Below are positions 17,275 to 27,972 of a DNA stretch of 64,000 nt, piece after piece (within the stretch, counting starts at the first letter, position 1; every line of letters begins with the position of its first letter). The stretch is taken from assembly GCF_026625785.1 (NCBI RefSeq), contig NZ_CP113063.1, positions 2,356,001 to 2,420,000 on the forward strand. Direction: 5' to 3'. Made by a program: the position numbers and the translations under genes. Under the pieces are notes generated by a model. The model saw nothing but the letters and a program-made list of their open reading frames with translations, was not told the origin of the DNA and ran no database searches. Source of the stretch: Gordonia sp. SL306 (GTDB taxonomy: Bacteria; Actinomycetota; Actinomycetes; Mycobacteriales; Mycobacteriaceae).

Positions 17275-18231
17275 ATGCTCGACTTCCTACCGGAGGCGAT
17301 GCGCGAGCCGACCGTGCTCGCGATCCCGTTCTTCGTGCTCCTCGTGGTGCTCGAGTGGGTGGCGGCCTGGAAGCTCGAGCACACCGAGGCAGACCGACCG
17401 TCCCAGCACGACGAACGGGTCCCGGCGCCACGCGGTTCGTACAACGCGCGAGACTCGCGTGCCAGCCTCCTGATGGGACTCGTCTCGATCGCCACCAGTG
17501 CGGGATGGAAAGTGCTGGCCCTGCTCGCGTATTCGGCGATCTTCGCCTACCTCGCGCCCTGGCAGCTCCCGGCGACCGCCTGGTACAGCTGGCTGATCGC
17601 CTTCGTCGGGTTGGATTTCCTCTTCTACTGGGAGCACCGGATCGCCCATCGCGTCCGACTGGTCTGGGCCACTCACCAGGCCCACCACTCCAGCGAATAC
17701 TTCAATTTCACCACCGCGTTGCGCCAGAAGTGGAACAACAGTGCGGGCATCGTCATGTGGTTGCCACTCCCCTTCCTGGGCGTACCACCCGCGCTGGTGT
17801 TCGCGGCGTACTCACTGAATCTGATCTACCAGTTCTGGGTTCACACCGAGCACATCGGAAAACTCTGGGCGCCTGTGGAGTTCGTGTTCAACACGCCGTC
17901 ACACCACCGGGTGCACCACGGCAGCGACATCGACTACCTGGACCGCAACTACGGCGGAACCTTCATCGTCTGGGACCGGATGTTCGGAACCTTTCGGCCC
18001 GAGACCTACCGACCGACCTACGGATTGACCAAACCGGTTGACACCTACAACATCTGGCGGTTGCAGACTCATGAGTACGGTGCGATCGCGCGGGACGTGC
18101 GCGCGGCCGACGGCATGCGTGCGCGACTGGGGTACATTTTCGGCCCGCCCGGCTGGCGGCCGGATCGACCGCCGGAGATCAGTGATCGCCGTGACGGTGC
18201 CGCTCGTTGCACCGAGCGAGCAGTTCGGTGA
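17275..18231 (+). CDS. Sterol desaturase/fatty acid hydroxylase family protein
   Basis: 318-residue integral membrane di-iron enzyme. Histidine clusters are visible: HRIAH at 121-125, HQAHH at 134-138, HTEH at 190-193 and HHRVHH at 210-215, the signature set of the fatty acid hydroxylase superfamily. Hydrophobic segments lie at about 14-31, 65-95 and 102-118, with another about 155-187. ATG 17275 has AGGAG 6 nt upstream. It is divergent from a TetR with two operators, and its 3' end overlaps the convergent PLP lyase gene by 53 bp. The substrate (sterol, carotenoid, fatty or sphingoid chain) cannot be told from sequence. Confidence 0.9.
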   Translation: MLDFLPEAMREPTVLAIPFFVLLVVLEWVAAWKLEHTEADRPSQHDERVPAPRGSYNARDSRASLLMGLVSIATSAGWKVLALLAYSAIFAYLAPWQLPATAWYSWLIAFVGLDFLFYWEHRIAHRVRLVWATHQAHHSSEYFNFTTALRQKWNNSAGIVMWLPLPFLGVPPALVFAAYSLNLIYQFWVHTEHIGKLWAPVEFVFNTPSHHRVHHGSDIDYLDRNYGGTFIVWDRMFGTFRPETYRPTYGLTKPVDTYNIWRLQTHEYGAIARDVRAADGMRARLGYIFGPPGWRPDRPPEISDRRDGAARCTERAVR

Positions 18232-19675
18232 GCAGCGCCTCGGATCGACGGGCGGGCATCACGTCGAGCAGGGCCATCACGGGGGCGAGCTGATCGGGCA
18301 GCGCCCCGCCTGCGTCCTCCCCCGCCAGTCCGAGGTCGCGGAGAATCCCACCGGCGGTTGCCGAGTCCGCACCGGCGTCTACCGCGAGTTCGGGCATCGC
18401 GGAGAGCAACTCGCCCAGGTCGACCCCGGGGACACCCCGGACATCGTCGGCGGCCGCGATCAACGCCGCGGTCAGACCGTCGACCTCGTCACCGGTCACG
18501 GGGGTGACCGTCAGGTGCGTCGTGCGTGGGAGATCCGGTCCGTCGGCTTGGTGCAGTCCGGGTTGTGGCTGGAGCACCCAACCGAGTTCGCGTACCCGAT
18601 CGGCCCATATGTGCGGATCCACCTGATCTCCGTCGGCAACCGTGTGGTCGGCGGCGACGGCGAACAGCGGTCCGATCGGGTCCCCCACCACACGTAGCCC
18701 GACGATCCCCGAGATGCATTCCTGCAGTGTGTGAGTCGCGGACCGTGAGCGCGCGGTCAGCGCTGCGAACCCGTCGGGGCCCAGGTATGCGACGATCGCC
18801 CAGGTGGCCGCCAGCGACATCGCCGAACGACTTCCGAGCATGGTCGGGTTCACCACCGGATAACCAGGCCAGCGCGTCGTCGCGAAGGACGCCGCACGTT
18901 TGGCGTCGGGGTCGCCGAACAGGAGAACCGAGGCGCCCTTCGGTGCAAAGCCGTATTTGTGTGCGTCGAGCGAGACGCTGGTGACACCTGGAACGCGAAA
19001 GTCCCAGGGCGACAGCCCCTCTCCCCCATCCGACCAGAACGGGAGAACCCAGCCGCCGATACACGCGTCGACATGGCAGGCCACCCCACGATCGGCCGCG
19101 GCGCCGGCGATCTCCGCGACCGGATCCAGCGCGGCAAAGGGGTAACACGGTGCGGACACCACCACAAGTGCGGTCTGCGTGGTCAGACGGGCCGTCAGCT
19201 CCGCAGTGTCGACAACTCCCTGTTCATCGACCGGGACGAGTTCGAGGTCGAGGCCGAAATAGTGTGCAGCCTTGTGAAATGCGGCGTGGACGGTCACCGG
19301 CGCGACGATGCGCGGCACACCCGTCCCGCCCGCGGCGCGCCAGCGGTCGCGCGCCGATTTGACTGCCAGAAGGCAACTCTCGGTGCCGCCGCTCGTCACG
19401 AGCCCCGTCACATCCCGATCGTGTGCCGATGCGTGCACGAGCTCGCAGGCGAAGGTGATCACGTCGGCCTCCATGCGGGCCACCGACGGAAACGCGGTGG
19501 GGTCGAGCCCGTTGACGGCCTGGACGGAGGCTGCCGCCGCACGTGCGAGCTCGTCGAGTTCGGCGAGCCCCGAGTCGTACACGTAGGAGAGCACGCGACC
19601 GCCGTGGGTCGGCGCGTCGTCGGCGCGCAGCTCGGCCAGCCGCTGCAGGATCGACTCTGTTCGTTCGTCAGACAT
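18179..19675 (-). CDS. PLP-dependent lyase/decarboxylase, sphingosine-1-phosphate lyase-like
   Basis: 498-residue fold-type I PLP enzyme of the group II decarboxylase family. The PLP lysine is K240 in SLDAHKYGFAPKG; H130 (TVHAAFHKAA) should stack on the cofactor and D203 (HVDACIGGW) pairs with its nitrogen. VTSGGTESCLLAVKSAR binds phosphate. The DAHKYG and GTESC contexts are closest to S1P lyases, but amino acid decarboxylase cannot be excluded. A C-terminal extension of about 100 residues (from GVPGVDLGELLSAMP) is unassigned. Its start overlaps the upstream transporter stop by 8 nt, so the two are co-translated. Confidence 0.85.
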   Translation of the reverse strand: MSDERTESILQRLAELRADDAPTHGGRVLSYVYDSGLAELDELARAAAASVQAVNGLDPTAFPSVARMEADVITFACELVHASAHDRDVTGLVTSGGTESCLLAVKSARDRWRAAGGTGVPRIVAPVTVHAAFHKAAHYFGLDLELVPVDEQGVVDTAELTARLTTQTALVVVSAPCYPFAALDPVAEIAGAAADRGVACHVDACIGGWVLPFWSDGGEGLSPWDFRVPGVTSVSLDAHKYGFAPKGASVLLFGDPDAKRAASFATTRWPGYPVVNPTMLGSRSAMSLAATWAIVAYLGPDGFAALTARSRSATHTLQECISGIVGLRVVGDPIGPLFAVAADHTVADGDQVDPHIWADRVRELGWVLQPQPGLHQADGPDLPRTTHLTVTPVTGDEVDGLTAALIAAADDVRGVPGVDLGELLSAMPELAVDAGADSATAGGILRDLGLAGEDAGGALPDQLAPVMALLDVMPARRSEALLTELLARCNERHRHGDH

Positions 19676-21068
19676 CAGCTACTCTTCCGTCGATATCGTT
19701 GCGGCGCAGGGGATAACGGGTTATCAGCAGCAGACTCACGACCGCGAGAGCCGCTGGGATCACACTGAAGCCGATCACCATCGCCCACAGCGCTCCGGTC
19801 GGCTGGGTCACCTCTGTGGCATCGGCATCCGACGACACGTACCCGCCGACGGCGAGCACTGCGGTGAGCGCCACTGCACCCAATGCCATGCCGGTGGTCT
19901 CCCCCGCGGTCCAGACCCCGCCTATCACGCCGGCCGAGTTCTGCCCGTGGGTGTGCGCATCGTGGGTGATGACATCCGGGACCATCGCCATCGGGAGCGA
20001 CTGCATGCCGGCGTAGGCGGCACCGGCGAATCCGATGACCGGATAGACCCACCAGCCCGGTGTCCAGTGCAACAGCACCAGCGATACGCTCGCGACTGCG
20101 AAAAGTGTTGTCGCGATGGCGAAGCCGGACTCTTTGCCGATGCGCCGGGCGACCGCTCCCCAGATCGGGGCGAACAGCACGGCCGGCCCGATCAGCGCGA
20201 CGAAGAGGTAGGAGACGGCGGCCTCATCGCCGAGGACCCAGGTCGCCACGTACTGGCCGTCGGCGAGCATCAGCCCGGTTGCCAGGCCTTGCAACAGGAA
20301 TGCACCCAGGAGCAGACGCAGCGGGCGGCTACGTCGGAGCACGGCGGCCGCGCTCCGGTAGGCCGCGGCGGGTGACGACGTCTCGTCGGTGATCTGGGTG
20401 TCGGTGGCGACCTGTGACACCGGCGCGGAACGACTCGCGATCAGCAGGCTGACGCCGATGACGCCACCGGCGACGACACCCATGATCAGGTAGCCGATGC
20501 GTGGCGTCCCGCCGACTTCCCGTAGCGCGGGACCGCCCGCACCGAATACGAGGATGCCGACGGTCAGCACCACGACCCGGGCGGTGAGCAGCCGGGTGCG
20601 TTCGTCGTAGTGGCCGGTCAGTTCGGCGGGTAATGCGATGTAAGGGACCTGGAACAGGCTGAAGGCGGTGGCGGCGAGCAGGAATGCGACGGCCACCCAG
20701 ACGGCGTCCGTGGGCGACGGAAGCCCCGTGGGGACGGCGAAGGTGACCGCGAAGAACACCGGCAGTGCGTGGGCACCGATCAGCATCAGTGGCCGACGTG
20801 AACCCCGTCGGCGCCTGCTCCGGTCGCTCGTGGCGCCGATCAGCGGATCGATCACGACGTCCCAGAGCTTGGCGACCGCGACGATGCCACCGGCAGCCGC
20901 GGCGGCGACCCCGAGCGTGTCGGTGAGGTAGTAGATCAGCACGAGGCCGGGGAGCGTCGAGAAGCCCGCGGTGCCGATCGAACCGACGGCGTACCGCGCG
21001 ACGGTCGGTCCGGTCAGCCGTGCGCCATCGAGTCCGGCGGTGGCCTGCGGGCGGCGGTGGACGAGCAC
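19668..21068 (-). CDS. MFS transporter, GPH (glycoside-pentoside-hexuronide) type
   Basis: 466-residue 12-helix membrane transporter. The early segment DVVIDPLIGATSDRSRRRRGSRRPLMLIGA is the cytoplasmic loop 2-3 signature of the GPH:cation symporter family. The later helix pair carries YVATWVLGDEAAVSYLFVALIGP. It is the first gene of a two-gene unit with the PLP lyase (8-nt overlap), which suggests import of the lyase substrate or export of its product. GPH members usually move sugars, but lysolipid and organic-acid carriers exist in the family. Confidence 0.85.
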   Translation of the reverse strand: MLVHRRPQATAGLDGARLTGPTVARYAVGSIGTAGFSTLPGLVLIYYLTDTLGVAAAAAGGIVAVAKLWDVVIDPLIGATSDRSRRRRGSRRPLMLIGAHALPVFFAVTFAVPTGLPSPTDAVWVAVAFLLAATAFSLFQVPYIALPAELTGHYDERTRLLTARVVVLTVGILVFGAGGPALREVGGTPRIGYLIMGVVAGGVIGVSLLIASRSAPVSQVATDTQITDETSSPAAAYRSAAAVLRRSRPLRLLLGAFLLQGLATGLMLADGQYVATWVLGDEAAVSYLFVALIGPAVLFAPIWGAVARRIGKESGFAIATTLFAVASVSLVLLHWTPGWWVYPVIGFAGAAYAGMQSLPMAMVPDVITHDAHTHGQNSAGVIGGVWTAGETTGMALGAVALTAVLAVGGYVSSDADATEVTQPTGALWAMVIGFSVIPAALAVVSLLLITRYPLRRNDIDGRVADV

Positions 21069-21145
21069 ACGAGTATGTCTACCGGGCGCGGGTGCCCCGG
21101 TCGTGGCGAACCCCGATTACCGATCGTGCCGATCCGGACTCACCG

Positions 21146-24100
21146 TCAGCCGGTCATCTCGATCTTGCCGATCTTGGCCTGGAAGCCGCCGGGACCCGGT
21201 GGCAGCGAGGTGAGCCACACCATCAGGAACGGGCTCTGTTGCGGGTTCGGGATCGTGATGGTGGTGGTGGGCTGGGAGACCGGTCCGGTCGCCACCTCGG
21301 CCGTCTGCGCGAGCGCGGGCTGGGCGGTCGGCGAGGTACGTATCGAGACGTTGAACCCCGGCGTCGGCGTCGTGATGGTCACGGACTTCACCGCGTGCTG
21401 GCCGCCCAGATCGAACATCAGCCCGAGTCCCTGCTTGAGTCCGCCGAAGTTCGCCGACCCGCGGTAGCTGTCGGTCTGCCAGGGCGGGGCAGCGCCGCTG
21501 ATCACGTTCTGCAGGTTCGACGCGTTGTCGGGCGGCTGACCCGAGAAATCCACCAGCGACACATTCCGGAGTGCGATGGGTCCCGCCGCGGCCGGGGTCG
21601 GTGCGGGGGGAGCGGCGGCACTCGGCGAGGGTGGCGCCGATGTGGTGGTCAGGATCGAGTCGATGTCGGTCGATCCGTCGTCGGAGCCGAAGAGATTGGT
21701 CGCCCACACCACCAGCGCGAGCACGATGAACAGGGTCAGCAGTCCGGCGCCCACGAGTAGCGCGAGGTTGCGGCGGCCGGGTTTGTCGGCCTCGCCGGAG
21801 CCGGAGGCGCGATCGGATTTCGACCCCATCGCGACCGGCGCCGCGTCGACGTCGATGGCCGGCAGCATGTCGGTGTTGAGGTCGAGAACGGTGGCCTGGT
21901 CGAGGACGTGCTGGACGGTGCCCGCAGTCCGGATGCCGCGACTGCCGTCGAGGGCGCGAGCCGCGACGGCGGAGATCTCGAACGGGGTCTCGGGCCGCGC
22001 CTCGCGCGGTTCGATCGGCGATCCGTCCTTGCCGGGCGCGGCGATCGGCAGCCCGCCGACCGGTTCGGTGGTGTCGTCCGTGGTCACCAGCGTCGACCCG
22101 GTCTCACTGTCGAGAGGCCACCGGGCGAGGAGCAGTGCGTAGAGCACCGCGCCCAGTCCGCGCACATCCGAGGACTTGTCGTCCGGGGTGAGGGTGCCCG
22201 GGAATGCCAGCACCGCGTTGCCGTCGGTGCTGATGCGGATGCGATCCGGATGATCGATCGACAGCGTTCCACCGGATCGATGGGTGGCCTCCGCGGCGGC
22301 GGCGAGCGCCCGGACGGCGCGCGCGGCGCCGATCGGCGACGGGCCGGACTGTGCGACCTCGGTGAGCGACGAGCCCGGTACCCATTCGCTGACGACAATG
22401 CCGCCCGACGATCCGCGCACCACGTCGAGCACGCGTGCGACCCCGGATGACGAGATCTGTCCCAGCCGCAATGTCCGGGACAGCACGGCCTGTGGACCTT
22501 CGTCGCTCACCTTGGCCGACTCGCCACGTTCCGGGGGAGCTGTGAGTTGCTCGGCGTCGACGAAGGTCAGGGCGACCTCACGGTCGAGGTTGATGTCGAG
22601 CGCCCGCCAGAACTGCAGGCCGCGGGATCCGCCGTGGTGATCGAGCAGTCGATAGCGGCCGCCGGCCACGGCGGCACCGGGCACCAGTCGGGGGCCGCGC
22701 GGCCGCGGTCGTTTGACGGGAACCGTGTCCTTGTCGGATTTGTCTGTGTTGGAGGGTTTCTCGCCCTTCGGTGTGTTTCCGGTCGACGCCTGCTCATCGG
22801 AGTCCGGGGAATCCGGGCCCGGCCGGTCCGATTTCGCCGACGTGTCGACCTCGCCGTCGCGTGGTCGGTCCGGCTTCTCGTCGACGGTCACCGAACCGCC
22901 GTCGGAGGTCGGGGCGTCGGGGATGATCTCGGTGTCCTGTGTGGTACCGATCTCGTTGTCACTCAAGCGCCGAGCTCCTCTCCTGCGGTAGCGCATATCG
23001 CGGGGCGAATGGACCCGCATCTCGCCGCCATCACGAAGGCGTGCGGCTCCACCGCTGTGAACCGAGTACGACTGCCAGGTGGCCGTGCCCCGGTCGAATC
23101 GTCGGAGCACCTGTACTTGACCAGAGTACGGGAGCGACTCGTCCGGAGTGATCCGCGGAAACTGAACCGTGATCGTCGGTGCCGATTCTGTTACCGAACT
23201 CGGCGGTGGTGCCAGCGCCGGAATGAACCGACCGAGCATGCGCCGCACGGACATTCCGATCGAAACCACGTCGGGAACCTTGGCCGCGGCAAGTCCGGCA
23301 TAGGTCACGCCCAGGACGACGACCGCGGTCACGAGGAGGTAGACGAGCGAACCGACCTTGCCGACCTCCGTGGCGAGGAGATGCATTCCCGACAGGTTGG
23401 CGACCGCCCAGACGACCGCGGCGACCCCGATCGAGACACCGAGTGTGATCACAGTCGTGCGGTACACGTCGGTGAGCCGGGCGTTGTTCAGCCGGTTGCG
23501 CAGCAGATAGTGGCCGACGACGGCACCGACCAGGTATCCCAGTCCGTTCGACAATGCGAGCCAGCGCACCACCAACTCGGGATCGGAGAACAGCACCGGC
23601 CCGAGGTAGGAGGCGGCCACCTTGACGATCGTGATGCCGAGCACCATCACGGTCGGCGTCCAGGCATCCTGGCGCGCGTAGAACACGCGCAGCTGGACCA
23701 GCGTCATCGAGTAGGGGATCAGGGTGAAGGCGCCCCACGCGAGGACCGAGCCGAGCTGGGAGGCGGTGTCGGCGTCGAACTTGCCGAAGTTGAACACGGC
23801 GATGCCGATGGCCGGGCCGAAGAAGGTCATGTAGGCGACCACGGGCACCAGTGCGACCATGGTCAGCCGGGTGGCCAGGGACAGGTCGTCGACGACGGCA
23901 CGATCGTCGTCGGCGGCGGCGTTGCGCGACAACCTGGGCATGATCGCGGTCAGGATCGTCACGCCCAGCACGCCATAGGGGAGTTGGAGCAGCTGCCAGT
24001 GCGTGGCATAGACACTGATGCCCGATGCGTCGGCGTGTGCGGCGATGCGGTAGGTGATGACCAGCCCGACCTGCAGGATCGCGACGTAGAGCACGATCGC

Positions 24101-25210
24101 CAGGGCCATGTTCCCGAAGGTGCGCAGGCGCGCGTCGAGTCCCCACTGCAGCTGTAGACGCACCCCCGCCCGCTTGAGCCACGGCACCAGGACCGATGCC
24201 TGGACCACCACACCGAGCGTGGTGCCGATGCCGAGTACCAGGAGCTGAGGATCCGACATCCGGACCGGGTTGAGCGTGATCTCGCCGGGCATCAGGGCGT
24301 ACAGCACCAGCGTGGCGATCTGGACGACGTTGTTCATCACCGGAGCCCAGGCACCTGGTTTGAAGAACCCCTTCATGTTCAGGATCGCGATGAACAGCGC
24401 GGACAGTCCGTAGAACAGGATCTCCGGTAGGAGCAGGTAGGCCAGGGCGGTGGTCAGCGGCCGGTTGACGTCCCCGTCACCGACGTTGAGGAAGGTCAGG
24501 AGTGGCGCGGCGATCAGCGCGATGACCGTCGCCGTCCCGAGGGTGACCACGGTGAGGGTGAAGATGCGGTTGATGAACCCGCGGCCGCCGTCGGCGTCCT
24601 CGGCCTCCGCACGGACCAGCACCGGGATAACGATCGCGGTGAGCACGGCACCGAGGACGACCTCGGCGATCATGTTCGGCAGCACATAGGCGGCCTGGAA
24701 GGCCGACGCGATGGCGGGACCGAGCATGGCCAGCACCAGCACCGTCCGGATGAACCCGGTGATGCGGCTCGTGAGGGTGGCCAGAGCGATGGATCCGCTG
24801 GTCTTGAGGATGCTCGAGTCGGAATCGCGCGAGAGCCCGGTGGTGGCGCTCTCGCCGGTGCCGGTGTCACGCGGACGCCGCTCGCCGGTGTCGGTGAGCG
24901 TGTCGGCCGGTGGCCGCGACGGGATGAACCGTGGCGGCGGTGCTGACTGCCGGGCCGGCGCCGGGCGGGCCGCGGCGGGCCGCGGTGCAGGCGAGCGGGG
25001 ACCGGATGCCGGCGGACCGGAGGGTGGCGGACCGGACGGCGACGGACCCGACGGCGGCGAGGCGGGTGGCCGGCCTGCGAGGGGTGGCTGGTCGGCCACC
25101 GGACCCGTCATCGGTGGCGGACCGGCGGCGGGGCGTCGTTCAGGGGCCCCGCGGGGAGGTATCCGGCGGGGCGACGCGCGGCGCGGTTCGCGTGGTCCTT
25201 GGTCGGTCAT
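21146..25210 (-). CDS. murJ: MurJ lipid II flippase fused to a pseudokinase and an extracellular domain
   Basis: 1354-residue homologue of mycobacterial Rv3910 (MviN). Domains in order: Pro/Gly-rich disordered N-terminus (1-130); MurJ flippase of about 14 helices (135-650, starting ILKTSGSIALATLTSRITGFIRT); linker; kinase-like domain (about 840-1095); one TM helix (about 1145-1168); Thr/Pro-rich spacer; and an extracellular galactose-binding-like domain (about 1205-1354, SLVDFSGQPPDNASN). The kinase part lacks a recognisable HRD and DFG, so it is a pseudokinase; in mycobacteria it binds FhaA after phosphorylation. The ATG overlaps the upstream Rv3909-like stop (ATGA at 25207-25210). Confidence 0.95.
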   Translation of the reverse strand: MTDQGPREPRRASPRRIPPRGAPERRPAAGPPPMTGPVADQPPLAGRPPASPPSGPSPSGPPPSGPPASGPRSPAPRPAAARPAPARQSAPPPRFIPSRPPADTLTDTGERRPRDTGTGESATTGLSRDSDSSILKTSGSIALATLTSRITGFIRTVLVLAMLGPAIASAFQAAYVLPNMIAEVVLGAVLTAIVIPVLVRAEAEDADGGRGFINRIFTLTVVTLGTATVIALIAAPLLTFLNVGDGDVNRPLTTALAYLLLPEILFYGLSALFIAILNMKGFFKPGAWAPVMNNVVQIATLVLYALMPGEITLNPVRMSDPQLLVLGIGTTLGVVVQASVLVPWLKRAGVRLQLQWGLDARLRTFGNMALAIVLYVAILQVGLVITYRIAAHADASGISVYATHWQLLQLPYGVLGVTILTAIMPRLSRNAAADDDRAVVDDLSLATRLTMVALVPVVAYMTFFGPAIGIAVFNFGKFDADTASQLGSVLAWGAFTLIPYSMTLVQLRVFYARQDAWTPTVMVLGITIVKVAASYLGPVLFSDPELVVRWLALSNGLGYLVGAVVGHYLLRNRLNNARLTDVYRTTVITLGVSIGVAAVVWAVANLSGMHLLATEVGKVGSLVYLLVTAVVVLGVTYAGLAAAKVPDVVSIGMSVRRMLGRFIPALAPPPSSVTESAPTITVQFPRITPDESLPYSGQVQVLRRFDRGTATWQSYSVHSGGAARLRDGGEMRVHSPRDMRYRRRGARRLSDNEIGTTQDTEIIPDAPTSDGGSVTVDEKPDRPRDGEVDTSAKSDRPGPDSPDSDEQASTGNTPKGEKPSNTDKSDKDTVPVKRPRPRGPRLVPGAAVAGGRYRLLDHHGGSRGLQFWRALDINLDREVALTFVDAEQLTAPPERGESAKVSDEGPQAVLSRTLRLGQISSSGVARVLDVVRGSSGGIVVSEWVPGSSLTEVAQSGPSPIGAARAVRALAAAAEATHRSGGTLSIDHPDRIRISTDGNAVLAFPGTLTPDDKSSDVRGLGAVLYALLLARWPLDSETGSTLVTTDDTTEPVGGLPIAAPGKDGSPIEPREARPETPFEISAVAARALDGSRGIRTAGTVQHVLDQATVLDLNTDMLPAIDVDAAPVAMGSKSDRASGSGEADKPGRRNLALLVGAGLLTLFIVLALVVWATNLFGSDDGSTDIDSILTTTSAPPSPSAAAPPAPTPAAAGPIALRNVSLVDFSGQPPDNASNLQNVISGAAPPWQTDSYRGSANFGGLKQGLGLMFDLGGQHAVKSVTITTPTPGFNVSIRTSPTAQPALAQTAEVATGPVSQPTTTITIPNPQQSPFLMVWLTSLPPGPGGFQAKIGKIEMTG

Positions 25211-27972
25211 GGTGTGTCTCGGTCGGTCGGGCCCGTCGTCGCGGGCGGTGCCTCATCCTCTGTCTCGGGGTTCTCTGGCTCCGGGTCGGTCTCTGGGTGC
25301 AGCATCTCTTGATGCAGGGTACGGCGACGCTCCTGATAGGTGGTGCCGGCAAGCAATCGTTCGTGGTCGTCGGGGTCGGGACGGTCATCGTCGGCCGGGT
25401 CGGGTTCACCGCGGAACCGGTGCCAGAGACGCCGCGCGGTCAGCAGGACGAGCGCGACACCCGCCGCGATCGTGATCCAGAACAGCGGCTTCCCATAGGC
25501 ATTCGCATGCACCGACAGCCGGATGGGCGAGCCGAGGGAGACCCCGCTCGAGGTGGACATACCGATGGTGACGGTGATGGCCTCGGAGCTGTCCGCGCGC
25601 GTGGGCAGCTGGATCTGGCGAGTGCCCCGAGCGGGGATCTCGATGACGCCGATGTCGCCGACGTCGAGTTCCTTCGGCGCGGCGACGTTCATCCGCACCC
25701 GGATCGGCAGCGACAGCTCGTTGCGGACCACCAGCAGCAGGGGACTGCGCTCGGACGCGAGCGTGTACCTCCCACCGGGGTCGAGGATGGTCACGGCGTT
25801 GCGCATCCGCTGCAGGGTGGCGCCGGATGCGGTGACCCGGGCCGCACGCTGAGTGCGGATGTCGGCCCGCTCGGCGGCACCCGCCCGATCCGGGGTCCGG
25901 ATGGAGCGCAACAGGTCTTCCCGCAGCGGCGCCATGTACCGCTCGGGAGTGGCGGCGACGTCGGCGGACTGCATCAGCGAGGCCTGCAACTGGTACGACA
26001 ACTCGGCGTTGTCACGCATCGTCGTCGCGGCCTGGTCGGACACCGCAACGCCCAGCGATGCGAGCGACGCGACGCCGGGTGGTCTCACGAACCGCGCGGT
26101 CGACTCGGCACGGTCGAGTTCGCCGACGACGTCGGTGAGCGAGGTGGGTGTCGCCGCGCCGGACTCCAGCAGGAGGGTGGCGGTGGTGAACAACGCGTTG
26201 GTGTCGTCGGTGGACGGTGCCCAGTAGGTCGGCGGCACCACGAAGGCGCTGCGTCCGGCGGCGGGCAGTCGAGGCTGCGCCCGCCCGCGTTCGACGGGTT
26301 CGGGCGCGGCGATCGACTGAAACGCCAGCGCGGCGACCGCGGCCTGTCGCCTGCCCGCGGCCGACTCACCGGCGAACGACACCTCCTGGTCGGGCGGTGT
26401 CAGGGGAGTCGTCGACGGGGCGGAGCCCAGGCCGGCAAGGGACGCCGAGATCGGCGCATCGGTGGACTGGACGCGCAGGTCGCCGACCCGATACTGCCCG
26501 GTGGCGCCTGGGCGGGCGGTCGCCACGCTGCTCGTCGACGTGACGGCCTTGCCGACGGATGCCGACTTCAACACGCCTGCGCCGGTCGAGTCGAGGGCCC
26601 CGAGCGCGGGGACGGTGATGCCCCGGACGCTGCGGACACCGAGGATCGCGTCGACGACGTCGGGGGGCGTCGACAGGGCGTCGGTGGTGAGGCCGGTGTT
26701 GCCGATGCGGGCCAGGGACGTCAGATCGGACTGCGCGAACGGCAACGCCACCACACACATCTGTCCCGCGAGCTGACGCAGCTCGGTCAGCCACTGCACT
26801 GCGGCCGCCTGCCCGGAGCCCGCGGTGGTCGACGACGTCGGATCCATCGGATCGCTCGATACCTCGTATCCGAGCGACATGGACCGGACCGTCACCAGGA
26901 GATCCGGATCGACGGCCAGGCACATGCTCTGTTCGAGTTTGGAGGGCTTCCGATCGGTCGAGGTTCCGGTGTCGCCGGAATTGCCGGTATCAGAGGAGCT
27001 GTTGTCGTCCCCGGACGGTGGGGCCGATTCGGCGGATTTCGACGCTCCGTTGCCGCTCGTCACGGCCTCGGATCCGGAGGCAGCCGAATCGTTGTCGGCT
27101 GACTCGGTCTCGCCCGCCACCGACCGGGCCGCCGCGAGGAGCACATTGAGGCGGCCGCCGGGTTCGAGGGATCGGGCCAGGTCGTCGCCCACCAGACGGA
27201 CCTGCTCGGTCTGTCCGCCGAGCACGCCCGGGGTGAGCTGAGGCGGCGCCGCCAGCGGCCAGAGCATCGTGAACCGTGCCGGGCTCGACAGGTTGGCCGA
27301 GACCGAGCCGTCCGCGCCGAGATCGGTGTCCCGCGGATCGGGCTGCTCCGCGTCGGTGGTCGGATCGACGTACCCCGCCGCCCGACCACGATCGGGAGGT
27401 AGGGACAGCACGGGCAGGAGGGTGCGCGACTGTGCGAGCTTGGCCGGATTCCCGTAGTCGGGGAGCCCGTTCACGTTCACCTGCAGTGGGAACACCCCGG
27501 TGCGCTGGATGTCGAGGCCACCGTTGCCCGACAGCGGGGCCGTGATGGTGAACGGGATCGACCGGCCCGGCGTGAGGTCGTCGGAGATGTGCCGGAACGG
27601 GGTCGCGGCGCTCACCGGGACGGGGGTGACGGCGAGGCTGCTGCGCAGTCCCGCAGCGTCCGCCACCCGATCGCCGCGTTCGAGGCGGACCGAAAGGTTG
27701 TGCAGCTGACGGTCCCCGATGTTCTGGAGGTGCCCCGACACGGTGACCACGGAACCACCACTGCTGGTGACCAGCGACGGCGTGATGGTGTCGATGGAAA
27801 GCCGTAAGAAGTCGTCGGGGATCTCGCCGTCCGAGGCGGCCGACGCATCCGGCGCGGCGGCCGCCGGAGCCGCGGACAGGAGCACGATCGTCAGGACCGC
27901 GAAGATCGCTGCGGAGATCCGCGCGAGTCGACGGAGGGGAGCGAGGAGCCTGTTCACCCGGCGGTCAGGCAT
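25207..27972 (-). CDS. Secreted/membrane-anchored DUF6049-type protein (Rv3909-like)
   Basis: 921 residues. A signal peptide spans about 1-40 (basic [18 protein letters not shown], a hydrophobic stretch, then AAPAAAA). A large extracytoplasmic region of beta-rich segments follows, with one TM helix at about 824-846 ([20 protein letters not shown]) and a charged cytoplasmic tail. Position between murJ and mutT4 equals Rv3909 of M. tuberculosis, a protein tied by context to cell-wall assembly but without known activity. ATG 27972 overlaps the end of the Nudix gene by 8 nt; the frame is open further upstream, but only this start gives a signal peptide. Confidence 0.88.
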   Translation of the reverse strand: MPDRRVNRLLAPLRRLARISAAIFAVLTIVLLSAAPAAAAPDASAASDGEIPDDFLRLSIDTITPSLVTSSGGSVVTVSGHLQNIGDRQLHNLSVRLERGDRVADAAGLRSSLAVTPVPVSAATPFRHISDDLTPGRSIPFTITAPLSGNGGLDIQRTGVFPLQVNVNGLPDYGNPAKLAQSRTLLPVLSLPPDRGRAAGYVDPTTDAEQPDPRDTDLGADGSVSANLSSPARFTMLWPLAAPPQLTPGVLGGQTEQVRLVGDDLARSLEPGGRLNVLLAAARSVAGETESADNDSAASGSEAVTSGNGASKSAESAPPSGDDNSSSDTGNSGDTGTSTDRKPSKLEQSMCLAVDPDLLVTVRSMSLGYEVSSDPMDPTSSTTAGSGQAAAVQWLTELRQLAGQMCVVALPFAQSDLTSLARIGNTGLTTDALSTPPDVVDAILGVRSVRGITVPALGALDSTGAGVLKSASVGKAVTSTSSVATARPGATGQYRVGDLRVQSTDAPISASLAGLGSAPSTTPLTPPDQEVSFAGESAAGRRQAAVAALAFQSIAAPEPVERGRAQPRLPAAGRSAFVVPPTYWAPSTDDTNALFTTATLLLESGAATPTSLTDVVGELDRAESTARFVRPPGVASLASLGVAVSDQAATTMRDNAELSYQLQASLMQSADVAATPERYMAPLREDLLRSIRTPDRAGAAERADIRTQRAARVTASGATLQRMRNAVTILDPGGRYTLASERSPLLLVVRNELSLPIRVRMNVAAPKELDVGDIGVIEIPARGTRQIQLPTRADSSEAITVTIGMSTSSGVSLGSPIRLSVHANAYGKPLFWITIAAGVALVLLTARRLWHRFRGEPDPADDDRPDPDDHERLLAGTTYQERRRTLHQEMLHPETDPEPENPETEDEAPPATTGPTDRDTP

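Noticed and set aside
21146..25210. Active Ser/Thr kinase in the MurJ fusion
   Set aside because: No HRD or DFG motif can be found in the kinase-like segment, so it is described as a pseudokinase.
24931..27102. 723-codon plus-strand frame
   Set aside because: Antisense to the murJ N-terminus and the Rv3909-like gene; Arg/Gly-rich sequence without family features.
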